From Prevotella koreensis (GTDB lineage Bacteria > Bacteroidota > Bacteroidia > Bacteroidales > Bacteroidaceae): 64,000 bases of DNA. Position 1 is the first letter of the stretch. Each line of letters starts with the position of its first letter. The DNA lies in contig NZ_RYYU01000001.1 of assembly GCF_003977605.1 (NCBI RefSeq), forward strand, positions 764,863 to 828,862. Reading direction: 5' to 3'. Under the pieces are notes generated by a model that saw only the letters and a program-made list of their open reading frames with translations, was not told where the DNA came from and did no database searches. Made by a program: the position numbers and the translations under genes. This document shows positions 17,580-27,500 of the stretch, in pieces.

Positions 17580-19586
17580 ATGACCAAAGAAGATTTTTCA
17601 AAAGAAATACGTGCCGGTATTCCGCAGACATTGCCGGAGATGCCACAATATGACACAACAATCAGCCACGCTCCTAAGCGTAAAGATATTCTGACGGCAG
17701 ATGAAAAAAGACTTGCACTGCGCAATGCACTGCGTTATTTCCCGAAAGAAATGCACGCGGCACTTGCATCAGAGTTTGCTGAAGAATTGGAAAAATACGG
17801 ACGTATATATATGTATCGTTTCCGTCCTACATACGAAATGTATGCTCGTCCGATAGACGAATATCCGCATCGTTCGGAACAGGCAGCTGCAATCATGATG
17901 ATGATTCAGAACAACCTTGATAAGGCTGTGGCACAACATCCTCATGAGTTGATTACTTATGGAGGTAATGGTGCAGTATTTCAGAACTGGGCACAGTATC
18001 GCTTGGTGATGAAATATTTGTCGGAGATGACCGATGAGCAAACTCTTGTTATGTATAGTGGTCATCCTCTCGGATTGTTCCCATCGCACAAGACCGCACC
18101 AAGAGTGGTTGTTACCAACGGTATGGTAATTCCTAACTACAGCAAACCGGATGATTGGGAACGTTACAATGCACTCGGCGTGAGCCAATATGGACAGATG
18201 ACTGCCGGCTCTTATATGTATATCGGTCCGCAGGGTATTGTTCATGGTACTACCATTACAGTGCTGAATGCAGCACGTAAGGTGATGGGCGACAATCACG
18301 ACCGTATTCCGTTGTTCATAAGTAGTGGTCTTGGCGGTATGTCGGGAGCACAGCCTAAGGCCGGAAACATTGCAGGTGTTGTAAGTGTTGTTGCTGAAAT
18401 AAATCCATTGGCAGCAAAGAAGAGATACGAGCAGGGCTGGGTTGACGAGTTGCATGACAATCTTGATGAACTGATTCCTGCCATCTGCAAGGCTGTTGAA
18501 GAACACCGCGTGGTGTCTATGGCATACGTTGGCAATGTCGTTGATCTGTGGGAACGTCTTGCAAAAGACGAGATACATGTTGACTTAGGTAGCGATCAGA
18601 CATCACTCCACAATGCCTTTGCCGGAGGTTACTATCCTGTAGGCATGACACTTGAGGAGTCTAACCGCATGATGGCAGAACAACCCGAACTCTTTGAGGA
18701 GAAAGTTTATGAGTCATTACGCCGTCAGGTAGATGCCATTAACAAGATTTCGTCAAAGGGAATGTATTTCTTTGACTATGGTAATGCGTTCCTCCTTACC
18801 TCAGGAAGAGCCGGAGCAGAAATATTTGCAGACAATTCGAATACTAAGTTCCGTTATCCGTCATACGTTCAAGACATCATGGGACCGATGTTCTTTGACT
18901 ATGGTTTCGGTCCTTTCCGCTGGGTATGCTCTTCTTGTACTCCTGAAGACCTTGCCGTTACTGACCGTTTGGCTGCCGAGGTTCTTGATGATATGATGAA
19001 GACTGTAACCGAAGACATCAAGGGACAACTTGCAGATAACCTTCATTGGATACGTGAGGCAGGAAAGAACAACCTTGTTGTCGGTTCACAGGCCCGCATT
19101 CTGTATGCCGATTCAGAAGGTAGAATGAGGATAGCACTTGCTTTCAACGATGCCATACGTCGTGGAGAGATAAGTCGTCCGGTAGTTTTGGGCAGAGACC
19201 ATCATGACGTTTCCGGAACAGACTCACCTTTCCGCGAGACCTCCAATATCTACGACGGTTCACGTTTCTGTGCCGACATGGCTGTACACAATGTTATCGG
19301 TGACTCTTTCCGTGGCGCTACATGGGTGAGCATCCATAATGGTGGCGGAGTAGGCTGGGGCGAAGTTATCAACGGTGGCTTCGGTATGGTGATTGACGGA
19401 AGCGAGGAAGCAGAACGCAAGATACGCCAAATGCTCTTCTGGGATGTGAATAACGGAATCGCACGTCGCTCTTGGGCACGCAACAATGGCTCTATTGACG
19501 CTATAAAGCGCGAAATGGAGCGCACACCGGAACTGACAGTGACAATACCAAACATTGTGGATGACGAAATAATCAATAAATTTTAA
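17580..19586 (+). CDS. hutU: urocanate hydratase
   Basis: A 668-residue cytoplasmic enzyme that adds water to urocanate to form 4-imidazolone-5-propionate, using tightly bound NAD+ as an electrophile. Conserved segments are YGGNGAVFQNWAQYRLVMKYL, LVMYSGHPLGLFPS, the NAD-binding GLGGMSGAQPKAG, LGSDQTSLHNAFAGGYYPVG, and FGPFRWVCSSCTPEDLAVTD, followed by WVSIHNGGGVGWGEVINGGFGM. At 668 residues it belongs to the longer subclass shared with animals, about 110 residues longer than the usual bacterial HutU (about 556). It is the second gene of the hut operon and is followed by a hairpin before hutH. Confidence 0.96.
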   Translation: MTKEDFSKEIRAGIPQTLPEMPQYDTTISHAPKRKDILTADEKRLALRNALRYFPKEMHAALASEFAEELEKYGRIYMYRFRPTYEMYARPIDEYPHRSEQAAAIMMMIQNNLDKAVAQHPHELITYGGNGAVFQNWAQYRLVMKYLSEMTDEQTLVMYSGHPLGLFPSHKTAPRVVVTNGMVIPNYSKPDDWERYNALGVSQYGQMTAGSYMYIGPQGIVHGTTITVLNAARKVMGDNHDRIPLFISSGLGGMSGAQPKAGNIAGVVSVVAEINPLAAKKRYEQGWVDELHDNLDELIPAICKAVEEHRVVSMAYVGNVVDLWERLAKDEIHVDLGSDQTSLHNAFAGGYYPVGMTLEESNRMMAEQPELFEEKVYESLRRQVDAINKISSKGMYFFDYGNAFLLTSGRAGAEIFADNSNTKFRYPSYVQDIMGPMFFDYGFGPFRWVCSSCTPEDLAVTDRLAAEVLDDMMKTVTEDIKGQLADNLHWIREAGKNNLVVGSQARILYADSEGRMRIALAFNDAIRRGEISRPVVLGRDHHDVSGTDSPFRETSNIYDGSRFCADMAVHNVIGDSFRGATWVSIHNGGGVGWGEVINGGFGMVIDGSEEAERKIRQMLFWDVNNGIARRSWARNNGSIDAIKREMERTPELTVTIPNIVDDEIINKF

Positions 19587-19595
19587 ATAAACAGA

Positions 19596-19636
19596 AAAGC
19601 CCGGATTACTCTTATTAAACGAATAATACGGGCTTT
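19596..19636 (+). terminator. hairpin between hutU and hutH (attenuator or processing site)
   Basis: AAAGCCCG at 19596-19603 pairs with CGGGCTTT at 19629-19636, with an inner ATTA/TAAT pairing. The second arm ends in CTTT then CAAC, so the T-run is short. It may give partial termination or stabilise the upstream message rather than end the operon. Confidence 0.55.
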
Positions 19637-19666
19637 CAACAACTGAAAATAACTGAACATTAAATC

Positions 19667-21142
19667 ATGATACATAAAATAAGTGCAGAACATCTCTCTA
19701 TCGAACGTGTGGGAGAGATTATCTATAACGGTTATAAAATAGAACTTAGTGATGATGCAAAGCAGCGCATCGAGCGTTGTCGCAACTACCTCGATGAGAA
19801 GATTGCAAGCAATCCTGAGCCAGTATATGGTGTGACAACAGGATTTGGCTCACTTTGCAATGTGTCGGTGAGCAAGGATCAACTTACTCAACTGCAAATC
19901 AACTTGATAAAGAGTCATGCCTGCGGAACAGGTGAGAGCGTTCCGAACGATATTGTTAAGATAATGTTGTTGTTGAAAATTCAGTCATTGAGTTATGGAT
20001 ATTCAGGCTGTAAACTTGATACTGTGCAACGACTTGTTGATTTCTTCAATAACGGAGTTTATCCTATTGTTTATCGTCAGGGTTCTCTTGGCGCTTCCGG
20101 CGACCTTGTTCCACTGGCTCATCTTTGTCTCCCACTTGTCGGACTTGGTGAAGTAGAGTATGAGGGCAGTGTGATTTCGGGTGAGGAAATGTTGCGCCGC
20201 AAGAATTGGACACCTATCGAACTGGCAAGCAAGGAAGGGCTTGCTTTGCTCAATGGTACGCAGAACATGAGTTCATTTGCCGTATGGGCATTGCTTCAGG
20301 CTTATCGTCTTAGCGATTGGGCAGACCGTATCGCATCTATGTCACTTGATGCTTATGACGGAAGAATAGAGCCTTTTACGGAGGCTGTTCACCTCGTCCG
20401 TCCACATAAAGGACAGTTGGAAACTGCAGCACGCATGAAAGAGATGCTTGAAGGTTCGGAACTGATAAAGACTCCGAAGACACATGTGCAGGATCCATAC
20501 TCATTCAGATGTGCTCCACAGGTTCATGGTGCTGTTAAGGATACCATAAGATATGTCACTTCGGTCATAGATACAGAGATAAACTCGGCAACCGACAACC
20601 CTACCGTATGCCCTGACGAAGACCTTATCATCTCTGCCGGAAACTTCCACGGTGAACCTATCGCGTTACCTATAGACTTCCTGTCTATTGCAATGAGCGA
20701 ACTTGCTAACATATCTGAGCGAAGAATATACCGTTTGGTTTCCGGAACACGAAACCTTCCGAGTTTCCTTGTTGCAAATCCTGGACTTAACAGCGGTTTC
20801 ATGATTACTCAATACACCGCAGCATCATGTGTTTCACTTAACAAGAGTCTTGCCATGCCGTCATCGGTTGACAGCATACCATCATGCCAAGATCAGGAAG
20901 ACCATGTCAGCATGGGTGCTAACGCTGCCATCAAATTATATAAGGTAATACTGAATGTTGAGCGTGTGCTTGCCATAGAGTTGTTCAATGCCGCTCAGGC
21001 TCTTGATTTCCGCAAACCTCTGAAATCATCACCGAAGATCATGGAGATATACGATGAATATCGTAAGACGGTGCCATTCATCGAGGATGACAAACTGATG
21101 TATCCGTATATTCAGCGTTCAATAGAGTTCTTGCGTAAATGA
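19667..21142 (+). CDS. hutH: histidine ammonia-lyase
   Basis: A 491-residue enzyme that removes ammonia from L-histidine to give urocanate. The residues that cyclise into the MIO electrophile, Ala143-Ser144-Gly145, are present in QGSLGASGDLVPLAHL. Other family segments are YGVTTGFGSL (with the conserved Tyr), LINGTQ-like LALLNGTQNMSS, QDPYSFRCAPQVHG, SATDNPTV and CQDQEDHVSMGANA. Length matches bacterial HutH. Its last four bases overlap the hutI start (ATGA), which indicates translational coupling. It catalyses the first pathway step although it is third in the operon. Confidence 0.97.
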   Translation: MIHKISAEHLSIERVGEIIYNGYKIELSDDAKQRIERCRNYLDEKIASNPEPVYGVTTGFGSLCNVSVSKDQLTQLQINLIKSHACGTGESVPNDIVKIMLLLKIQSLSYGYSGCKLDTVQRLVDFFNNGVYPIVYRQGSLGASGDLVPLAHLCLPLVGLGEVEYEGSVISGEEMLRRKNWTPIELASKEGLALLNGTQNMSSFAVWALLQAYRLSDWADRIASMSLDAYDGRIEPFTEAVHLVRPHKGQLETAARMKEMLEGSELIKTPKTHVQDPYSFRCAPQVHGAVKDTIRYVTSVIDTEINSATDNPTVCPDEDLIISAGNFHGEPIALPIDFLSIAMSELANISERRIYRLVSGTRNLPSFLVANPGLNSGFMITQYTAASCVSLNKSLAMPSSVDSIPSCQDQEDHVSMGANAAIKLYKVILNVERVLAIELFNAAQALDFRKPLKSSPKIMEIYDEYRKTVPFIEDDKLMYPYIQRSIEFLRK

Positions 21143-22389
21143 AACTGTTTGTAAAAAACATCGGTACTCTCGCGGGTCTGAACCCCGATGGACTTCTGAA
21201 AAGGAAAGGGGCAGAAATGTCTATACTCCTTTCCATTTCAGATGCATGGCTCTTTGCTACTGATGGCATTATAACGGCTTATGGTTCTATATGCGGCGAC
21301 AATGCAACAGCAGTCTCATACGAACAGCAAGCCGATACTGTTGTGGATGCTGAGGGTGGCACCGTGCTGCCATCTTTCTGCGACAGTCACACCCACATAG
21401 TCTTTGCCGGTAGTCGTGAACAGGAGTTTGTTGACAAGATAAACGGCCTTAGTTATGCAGAGATAGCACGAAAAGGAGGCGGTATCCTTAATAGTGCAGA
21501 TCGTTTGCACAACCTCTCGGAAGACGAACTCTATGAGCAGTCTATGCATCGTGTGCGAGAGATAATAAAGAAAGGTACAGGTGCGGTAGAGATTAAGAGC
21601 GGTTACGGACTTAGTACAGAGGACGAACTCAAGATGCTCCGCGTAATACGTCGTATCAAAGAGACAACACCGTTGAAGGTTATGAGCACTTTCCTTGGTG
21701 CTCATGCTGTTGCACGTGGCTATTCACAGTCCGATTATGTCAATCTGGTAATAAATGAAATGATTCCCGCTGTTGCCGCAGAAGGGTTGGCAGACTTCAT
21801 TGACGTGTTCTGTGATGAAGGTTTCTTTACCTTTGAAGAGACATCAAGGATTCTTGAAGCCGGTGCACGTTACGGAATGCGAGGAAAGATACATGGTGAA
21901 GAACTTGCACCGTCAGGAGGTGTAGAAGTGGCTTTAAAACATTCGGCACTCTCTGTTGATCATCTTGAAAGCATGACCGATGAAGACATAGAGATGATGC
22001 GCGACACCGATACCATGCCGACAGCATTGCCGGGGACATCTTTCTTCCTGAACATGCCGTTCGCTCCCGGTCGTAAGATGATTAGTGCCGGTCTGCCGTT
22101 AGCAATAGCCAGCGACTATAATCCTGGTTCAACACCATCTGGTGACATGAAGTTTGCTATATCTCTTGCATGTATCAAGATGAGACTGCAACCGGAAGAA
22201 GCAATCAATGCAGCCACGATAAATGGTGCCGCAGCAATGGGACTTAGCAATAGTTATGGCTCGCTTGCTCCGGGAATGGTTGCCAATTTCTTTATTACCC
22301 AACCCATTCCTTCTCTTGCTTTCATTCCTTATGCATACACGACACCGATTATCCGCCGTGTTTTCCTGCAAGGAAAAGAGGTAGAATGA
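21139..22389 (+). CDS. hutI: imidazolonepropionase
   Basis: A 416-residue amidohydrolase-superfamily enzyme that hydrolyses imidazolone propionate to formimidoglutamate. The metal-binding HxH is in PSFCDSHTHIVFAGSRE at about residue 80-90. Further family segments are EIKSGYGLSTEDELKML, FLGAHAV (a metal His), IHGEELAPSGG, SVDHLE, LPGTSFFL, and ASDYNPGSTPSGDM carrying the metal Asp. The start overlaps the hutH stop by 4 nt. It is the last gene of the operon, followed by a strong terminator. Its product is the substrate of FtcD, the first gene. Confidence 0.96.
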   Translation: MKLFVKNIGTLAGLNPDGLLKRKGAEMSILLSISDAWLFATDGIITAYGSICGDNATAVSYEQQADTVVDAEGGTVLPSFCDSHTHIVFAGSREQEFVDKINGLSYAEIARKGGGILNSADRLHNLSEDELYEQSMHRVREIIKKGTGAVEIKSGYGLSTEDELKMLRVIRRIKETTPLKVMSTFLGAHAVARGYSQSDYVNLVINEMIPAVAAEGLADFIDVFCDEGFFTFEETSRILEAGARYGMRGKIHGEELAPSGGVEVALKHSALSVDHLESMTDEDIEMMRDTDTMPTALPGTSFFLNMPFAPGRKMISAGLPLAIASDYNPGSTPSGDMKFAISLACIKMRLQPEEAINAATINGAAAMGLSNSYGSLAPGMVANFFITQPIPSLAFIPYAYTTPIIRRVFLQGKEVE

Positions 22390-22440
22390 ATGTGCTGACA
22401 TAATTGTTCTACGATAAACTTTTAAACACACTGAAATATT

Positions 22441-22480
22441 CAGGGAGAATGTCTTAATGTAAACATTCTCCCTGTTTTTG
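22441..22480 (+). terminator. terminator of the hut operon
   Basis: CAGGGAGAATGT at 22441-22452 pairs with ACATTCTCCCTG at 22463-22474, a perfect 12-bp stem, followed by TTTTTGTTTT. Confidence 0.9.
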
Positions 22481-22504
22481 TTTTCCCGAAAATATTATAT
22501 CATG

Positions 22505-22843
22505 TTATGGCATTCTTCCTTGCAGTAAGGCAATGAAATTTTTACGATAAGTATCAACCATTGTGTTGAAAAGGGTCTCTGACATACAGACCGATTTCAT
22601 CATATCGGGCGTTATCTCTTTTGTCGTATCGTTTGTTTTAATGCCGTTAATTGCCGCAATCTGCGGATATACGGATTGATGGAAAGCGTTTGCGATGTCT
22701 TCATAGTGTTCAAGCATTATCTGCTTTAGAATTTTTGGCTCAAGTTGCTCAGGCATTTTGCCTACCTCCTTTATAATTGTTTCTTTTGTAAATTCAATGA
22801 AAAAACTATTCACCAAATCTTTTATTGCTTCTTCTTTATTCAT
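22505..22843 (-). CDS. small uncharacterised alpha-helical protein
   Basis: A 112-residue protein, mostly helical, with no signal peptide or membrane segment. Features visible are an N-terminal MNKEEAIKDLVNSFFIEFTKE helix and a C-terminal segment SETLFNTMVDTYRKNFIALLQGRMP. The pattern recalls DUF2059-type helical proteins, but without their signal peptide, so I do not assign it. It lies 8 nt downstream of queG and is very likely cotranscribed with it. Confidence 0.65.
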   Translation of the reverse strand: MNKEEAIKDLVNSFFIEFTKETIIKEVGKMPEQLEPKILKQIMLEHYEDIANAFHQSVYPQIAAINGIKTNDTTKEITPDMMKSVCMSETLFNTMVDTYRKNFIALLQGRMP

Positions 22844-22851
22844 CGTTCTTG

Positions 22852-23817
22852 TTATTTCACTTTATTTATATTACGCATCAATCCTTCGTATTTTGCTCTT
22901 TTTACGGCACTCCCTTTGAACAATCTACGATAGTCTTCCTCGCTTAGTGACTGCCATTGTTCGCGTGTCATCTCCATGAGTTCTTCTTTAGGTTGCAGCA
23001 AAGGTTCGTTGGTAGGGTGGGCATAGCGATTCCACGGACATGCCTGTTGACAACGGTCGCACCCATATATGGTATCGCCCATTGCCTTAGCCATATCGTC
23101 CGGGATGTCACCTCGGTTTTCTATTGTCTGATAAGAGAGGCATTTCGATGAGAGAAAGGTACAATGGCCTTTGTTTTCTCCACTCATCATCAATGCTTTT
23201 GTAGGACAGGCATCTATACACTTATGGCAGTTTCCGCATTTCGACTCCATCGGACTGTCATATTCCAATACGATTGGCAGAAACACTTCTCCGAGAAAGA
23301 ACATGCTGCCTGCACGCGGAATTATCAATTGATGATTGCGTCCCACCCAGCCAAGCCCTGCTTTCACTGCCCAATAACGTTCCAATACCGGTGCACTGTC
23401 TGAGAATACACGGATGCTTTCTTTATCGAAAAGAGGCTCGGATGATGTGTAGGAAGAGTCTTTTCCAAATACACGCTGTACCAATTCCCTGAGTTTTCCC
23501 TTTACGATGTCATGATAGTCCTGCCCCAATGCGTATGCCGCAATCTGATATTCACCTTCCGGTAAACGATTGGCAGGTGCATAGTTAAGAGCAACTGAAA
23601 CGATACTGCGTGTTCCTGGAACAAGAAGTCGGGGGTCGAGTCGCTTCTCCAAATGGTTTTCCATATATGCCATAGTGGCATGGCCGCCATTGTCAAGCCA
23701 TGACATGAATCCTTTTGCCACATCATGACTTACCGCCTCGGCGCGTGCTATGCCACAAGCAGAAAAGCCGAGACTTAAGGCCTCGGCTTTTATCCTAATC
23801 GAAAGTTCGGAATTCAT
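22852..23817 (-). CDS. queG: epoxyqueuosine reductase QueG
   Basis: A 321-residue iron-sulfur and cobalamin-dependent enzyme that reduces epoxyqueuosine to queuosine at position 34 of GUN-anticodon tRNAs. The two cluster-binding motifs are CGNCHKCIDACPTKAL and CDRCQQACPWN, the usual QueG pair. The N-terminal part has GFSACGIARAEAV and GWVGRNHQLI, as in the family, and the length fits (about 310-380). Its 5' end overlaps the end of the upstream polysaccharide deacetylase gene by 23 nt. The protein needs cobalamin, as does the methylmalonyl-CoA mutase at 53.7 kb. Confidence 0.95.
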   Translation of the reverse strand: MNSELSIRIKAEALSLGFSACGIARAEAVSHDVAKGFMSWLDNGGHATMAYMENHLEKRLDPRLLVPGTRSIVSVALNYAPANRLPEGEYQIAAYALGQDYHDIVKGKLRELVQRVFGKDSSYTSSEPLFDKESIRVFSDSAPVLERYWAVKAGLGWVGRNHQLIIPRAGSMFFLGEVFLPIVLEYDSPMESKCGNCHKCIDACPTKALMMSGENKGHCTFLSSKCLSYQTIENRGDIPDDMAKAMGDTIYGCDRCQQACPWNRYAHPTNEPLLQPKEELMEMTREQWQSLSEEDYRRLFKGSAVKRAKYEGLMRNINKVK

Positions 23818-24406
23818 ATCCTTGTTCTTTCAGCCATTTCAGTGCCCTTGGCAATGCATAGTGTAGTTTGTCTATGCTTTTCAGAGAGTCGTGGAATGTT
23901 ATTATCGACCCGTTGCGAGTATATTTTTTGACGTTTTCGAGTACGTCTTCTGCCGTTACACGTTTTGAGTAGTCGCGAGTGACAACGTCCCACATCACAA
24001 TCCTGTAGTATTTGCTCAACCAATAGTAGGGACTGTGACGCATCCAACCGTGAGGAGGGCGAAATAAGTGCGAGTGAATAAGTTCGTTTGCCTGATAAGT
24101 ATTTATTATATACGTTGTTGTCCAGTGCTTGAAACCACTGATATGATTCATTGTGTGGTTTCCTATCTGATGCCCCTCCTTTACAATACGTTCGTACAGG
24201 TCGGGGTGTTTTTTTACATTATCTCCAACCATGAAGAACGTTGCCTGTGCATCGAATTGCTTAAGTGTGTCGAGTATGAACGGCGTAGCTTCCGGAATGG
24301 GTCCGTCATCAAAAGTCAGATAAACCGACCTTTCATTCGGATTCATTCTCCAAGTTGCTTTTGGATATAGCCATCGCAACCATTTGGCAGGCTGTTCTAT
24401 AAACAC
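23795..24406 (-). CDS. polysaccharide deacetylase (NodB fold)
   Basis: A 203-residue NodB-homology protein. The five catalytic motifs are recognisable: TFDDGP (31-36, metal Asp and catalytic base), HTMNH (His84 and His88, metal ligands), RPPHG (116-120), DVVTRDYS and a final LHYALPRAL-like segment after SIITFHDS. Enzymes of this family remove acetyl groups from N-acetylglucosamine or acetyl-xylan; here the substrate is unknown. No signal peptide is seen with this GTG start, so it may be cytoplasmic or membrane-associated through its hydrophobic N-terminal region (AKWLRWLYP). It is the first gene of a queG-containing unit and lies downstream of the DUF2723 gene. Confidence 0.9.
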   Translation of the reverse strand: MFIEQPAKWLRWLYPKATWRMNPNERSVYLTFDDGPIPEATPFILDTLKQFDAQATFFMVGDNVKKHPDLYERIVKEGHQIGNHTMNHISGFKHWTTTYIINTYQANELIHSHLFRPPHGWMRHSPYYWLSKYYRIVMWDVVTRDYSKRVTAEDVLENVKKYTRNGSIITFHDSLKSIDKLHYALPRALKWLKEQGYEFRTFD

Positions 24407-24438
24407 TGTGGGTTATTGAAATTTAAATATAAAACATA

Positions 24439-24514
24439 AAAGTCAAATGTTAAAAAATAAAGGAGTATGTGTGAGAGAGTTCACCAAGACCATTATCTTT
24501 TAACATTTGACTTT
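24439..24514. repeat. 17-bp perfect inverted repeat with 42-nt loop
   Basis: AAAGTCAAATGTTAAAA at 24439-24455 is the exact reverse complement of TTTTAACATTTGACTTT at 24498-24514. It sits right after the DUF2723 stop codon and before the deacetylase gene. It can act as a long-loop terminator or RNA stem for the upstream gene, or be a pair of protein-binding half-sites. Confidence 0.75.
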
Positions 24515-24518
24515 GAAT

Positions 24519-27500
24519 TTATTTTATTCCCGCTCTAGATCTGAATACATCACCGAGTTTGAGAGTGCGCTCTTGCAGGTTCATCTTGTAGTTTTCACCA
24601 AAAGCATCAGCAATTTCTATACACTTGTTCATGATGTATAAGTTGTTCATACAGTCGTTGTATGACTGCGAGAAGCGATTATCGTTTAGCGAGAGATACC
24701 ATTTCACATATTGCTCGGCATTCTTGAAAGTCTCGTCGAGCCATACTTTTGCTTTCGCTTTGTTACCTGCGATTATGTATACCTTTGCAAATTCAAAACC
24801 GCCACTGCTGTAGTTTATCGGTACATTGTATGCCGGTATTTCTTTCTCGGCACGGTCAAGCACTTCCAAAGCCTTGGCATTCTTGCCTTCTGTTATGAGG
24901 TTGAGTGCAAGTTCACCGAAGAGTCTGCGGTGGGTATAGCACATACGCATTATGGTCCAATCGAGATAAAGTCCTTTCTTGTTCAAACCTCCGAACTTAA
25001 AGCGTGTCATCAGGTTCTTATATACACGTTCTGTATCAAAATTCCTGACACCCTCAACGTTTGTTTTGAATGGAGTGATGCGATTAGTCAATCCTTCACA
25101 AACAAAGTTTTCGCCCAAACTCATGAAGTTTTCAGAGCCCACGGTTGTTGCCACATACATCGGCCGTGTCCAATTACACTGCACGAGCATTTCAAGAAGC
25201 ATGATGTCTGATTTTGACAATCCGCGACGACCGGCAAGCGATATTTCCATGATGTCGGGTATGGTGTCGCTCGGCATGAACATTCCGCTGCGGCGAACTG
25301 CTTCCTTATCCACTTTCAAGTGTAGCGTGTCGGTAGGTATAACACGCATATCCGGGTTTTCGTTGTGCAGCCAATATTTGAATATGTTCGATATTTCAAA
25401 TGGGTCATCACCGAGTTGCTTACGCGCTTCTTCAGGATTCTGTCTGTAGAAATCGAGTATCTGTTGCTTTCCGCTTGGGTCTATGATTACCCAGTCGTTT
25501 GTACCACTCTCATAATTGATTCGCGGCCATGTGATAGGTACTGCAGGAGAGTTATATGCCGGACGTTTCATCTGGTCGATATACCAATCTGTTTGCAGAT
25601 AACTAAGGTTACACACACGTGCGTCAGTCCTTATTCCTTCCGTTTCTTGGTCATACCACAATGGGAATGTGTCGTTATCACCATTTGTGAAAATTATCGG
25701 AAAGTTGTTGTCTTGCAGAGACATCAGATAGTTCTGACCGAAATCGCGACACATGTATCTTCCCGAACGGTCATGGTCGTCCCAGTTTTGGCATGCCATG
25801 AGAACAGGAACGCCGAGTGAAGCCAGTCCTACAACGATTGCCGGTACCACACCTTTCAACTTCATGCGTCCGAGCATGTCAATTGTTCCGGCCACGCCGA
25901 TACCACACCATATTGCAAAAGCATAGAAAGAGCCTGCGTAAGCATAGTCGCGTTCGCGTGGTTGCACCGGAGTTTGATTAAGGTAAATCACAATGGCCAA
26001 ACCGGTCATGAAGAATAGGAAGAATACCACCCAGAACTGGCGTATTCCGACAGGGTCAACCTCTTCTGTTGTCTTTCCATCTACCGTAATCTTACGCTTG
26101 CGTTGATAGAAAGCCTGCCAGAACAAACCAATCAGACCGAGCAGCAGTGGCAGACAGTAATATACGTTATGCCCCTTATTGTTTTTCAAGTCATCTGGCA
26201 ACATATCTTGGTCGCCAAGTCTTAAGTTGTCAATAGGCTTGAAACCGGTAAGCCAGTTGCCGTATTCCAACTCGCCGTTTCCTTGCATATCATTCTGTCG
26301 TCCGGCAAAGTTCCACATGAAATAACGCCAATACATGAAGTTACACTGATATGAAAGGAAGAATTGCAGGTTTTCAAATTGTGTGGGAATCTTTATGTTA
26401 TCGCCCCATTGTCCGGCAACGATTCTTCCATTAATACCTCCCATCCAACTCTCGTACGACTCTGCATGTCCCGGGTCATACATTCGTGGGAAGAACATGT
26501 TCTGTTCAAATACGTAGTTCTTCTTGTAGTCAACAATAAAATATCTGTCTTTTTCGTCCGGAGAGGCTTTCTCCTTGCGTTGATAGATGGGAGCACCACC
26601 GCTCTCCACCGGATAACCTTTTGAGTCGCGTTTCACTTCAGACGTGTATGCCTGTCCATAAAACAGCGGTCGGTAACCATATTGATCGCGACTGAGGTAT
26701 GAGCCCAGTGTAAATATGTCTTCTGGTGAGTTCTGATCCATAGGAGGGTTGGCTGCCGAGCGGATAACAATAACTGCGTAAGTGCTATATCCGATCATGA
26801 GCATCAGCATACACAACAAAGTAGTGTTCTTGAAGCGTGTTGTGATGAGATTCTTTCCCCGGTATTTATAGAATAGTACAAATGCAAGTCCTGCAAGAAC
26901 TATCAATCCTATAAAGAATGCACCCCAACCATATCCGTAGAAAGGAATACCAAGCATACCTACAGAAGCGAGGTAAGCAATGTTTTGACGCTTCTGACTA
27001 TGGTCGGAATATGTTTCCCAAATGGCCCATATTACGACAGAAATCAGCAATAACAGATAAATGATTGTTCCGGAATTGAACGGCATGCCGAGAGTATTCA
27101 CGAAGAACAACTCAAACCAACCTCCGACAGTGATGATTCCGGGAACAACACCATATAAGATTGCAGCCACAATGACAAACGAAATGCCTAAAGCAGCAAG
27201 CGAACCCTTTAGTGTGGCATTGGGGAAACGACGGTAATAGTAAACCAATACGATTGCCGGAACGCAGAGAAGGTTGAGCAAGTGAACACCGATTGACAGA
27301 CCGGTCATGTAAGTAATGAGCACCAGCCAGCGGTCGGAATGCGGTTCGTCGGCATGGTCTTCCCATTTCAATATCAGCCAGAATACTATTGCTGTGAATG
27401 CAGAAGAGTAGGCATATACTTCTGCTTCTACGGCCGAGAACCAGAATGTGTCGCTGAAAGTGTAAATCAGTGCACCAACAATACCACTCGCCTCGATGCT

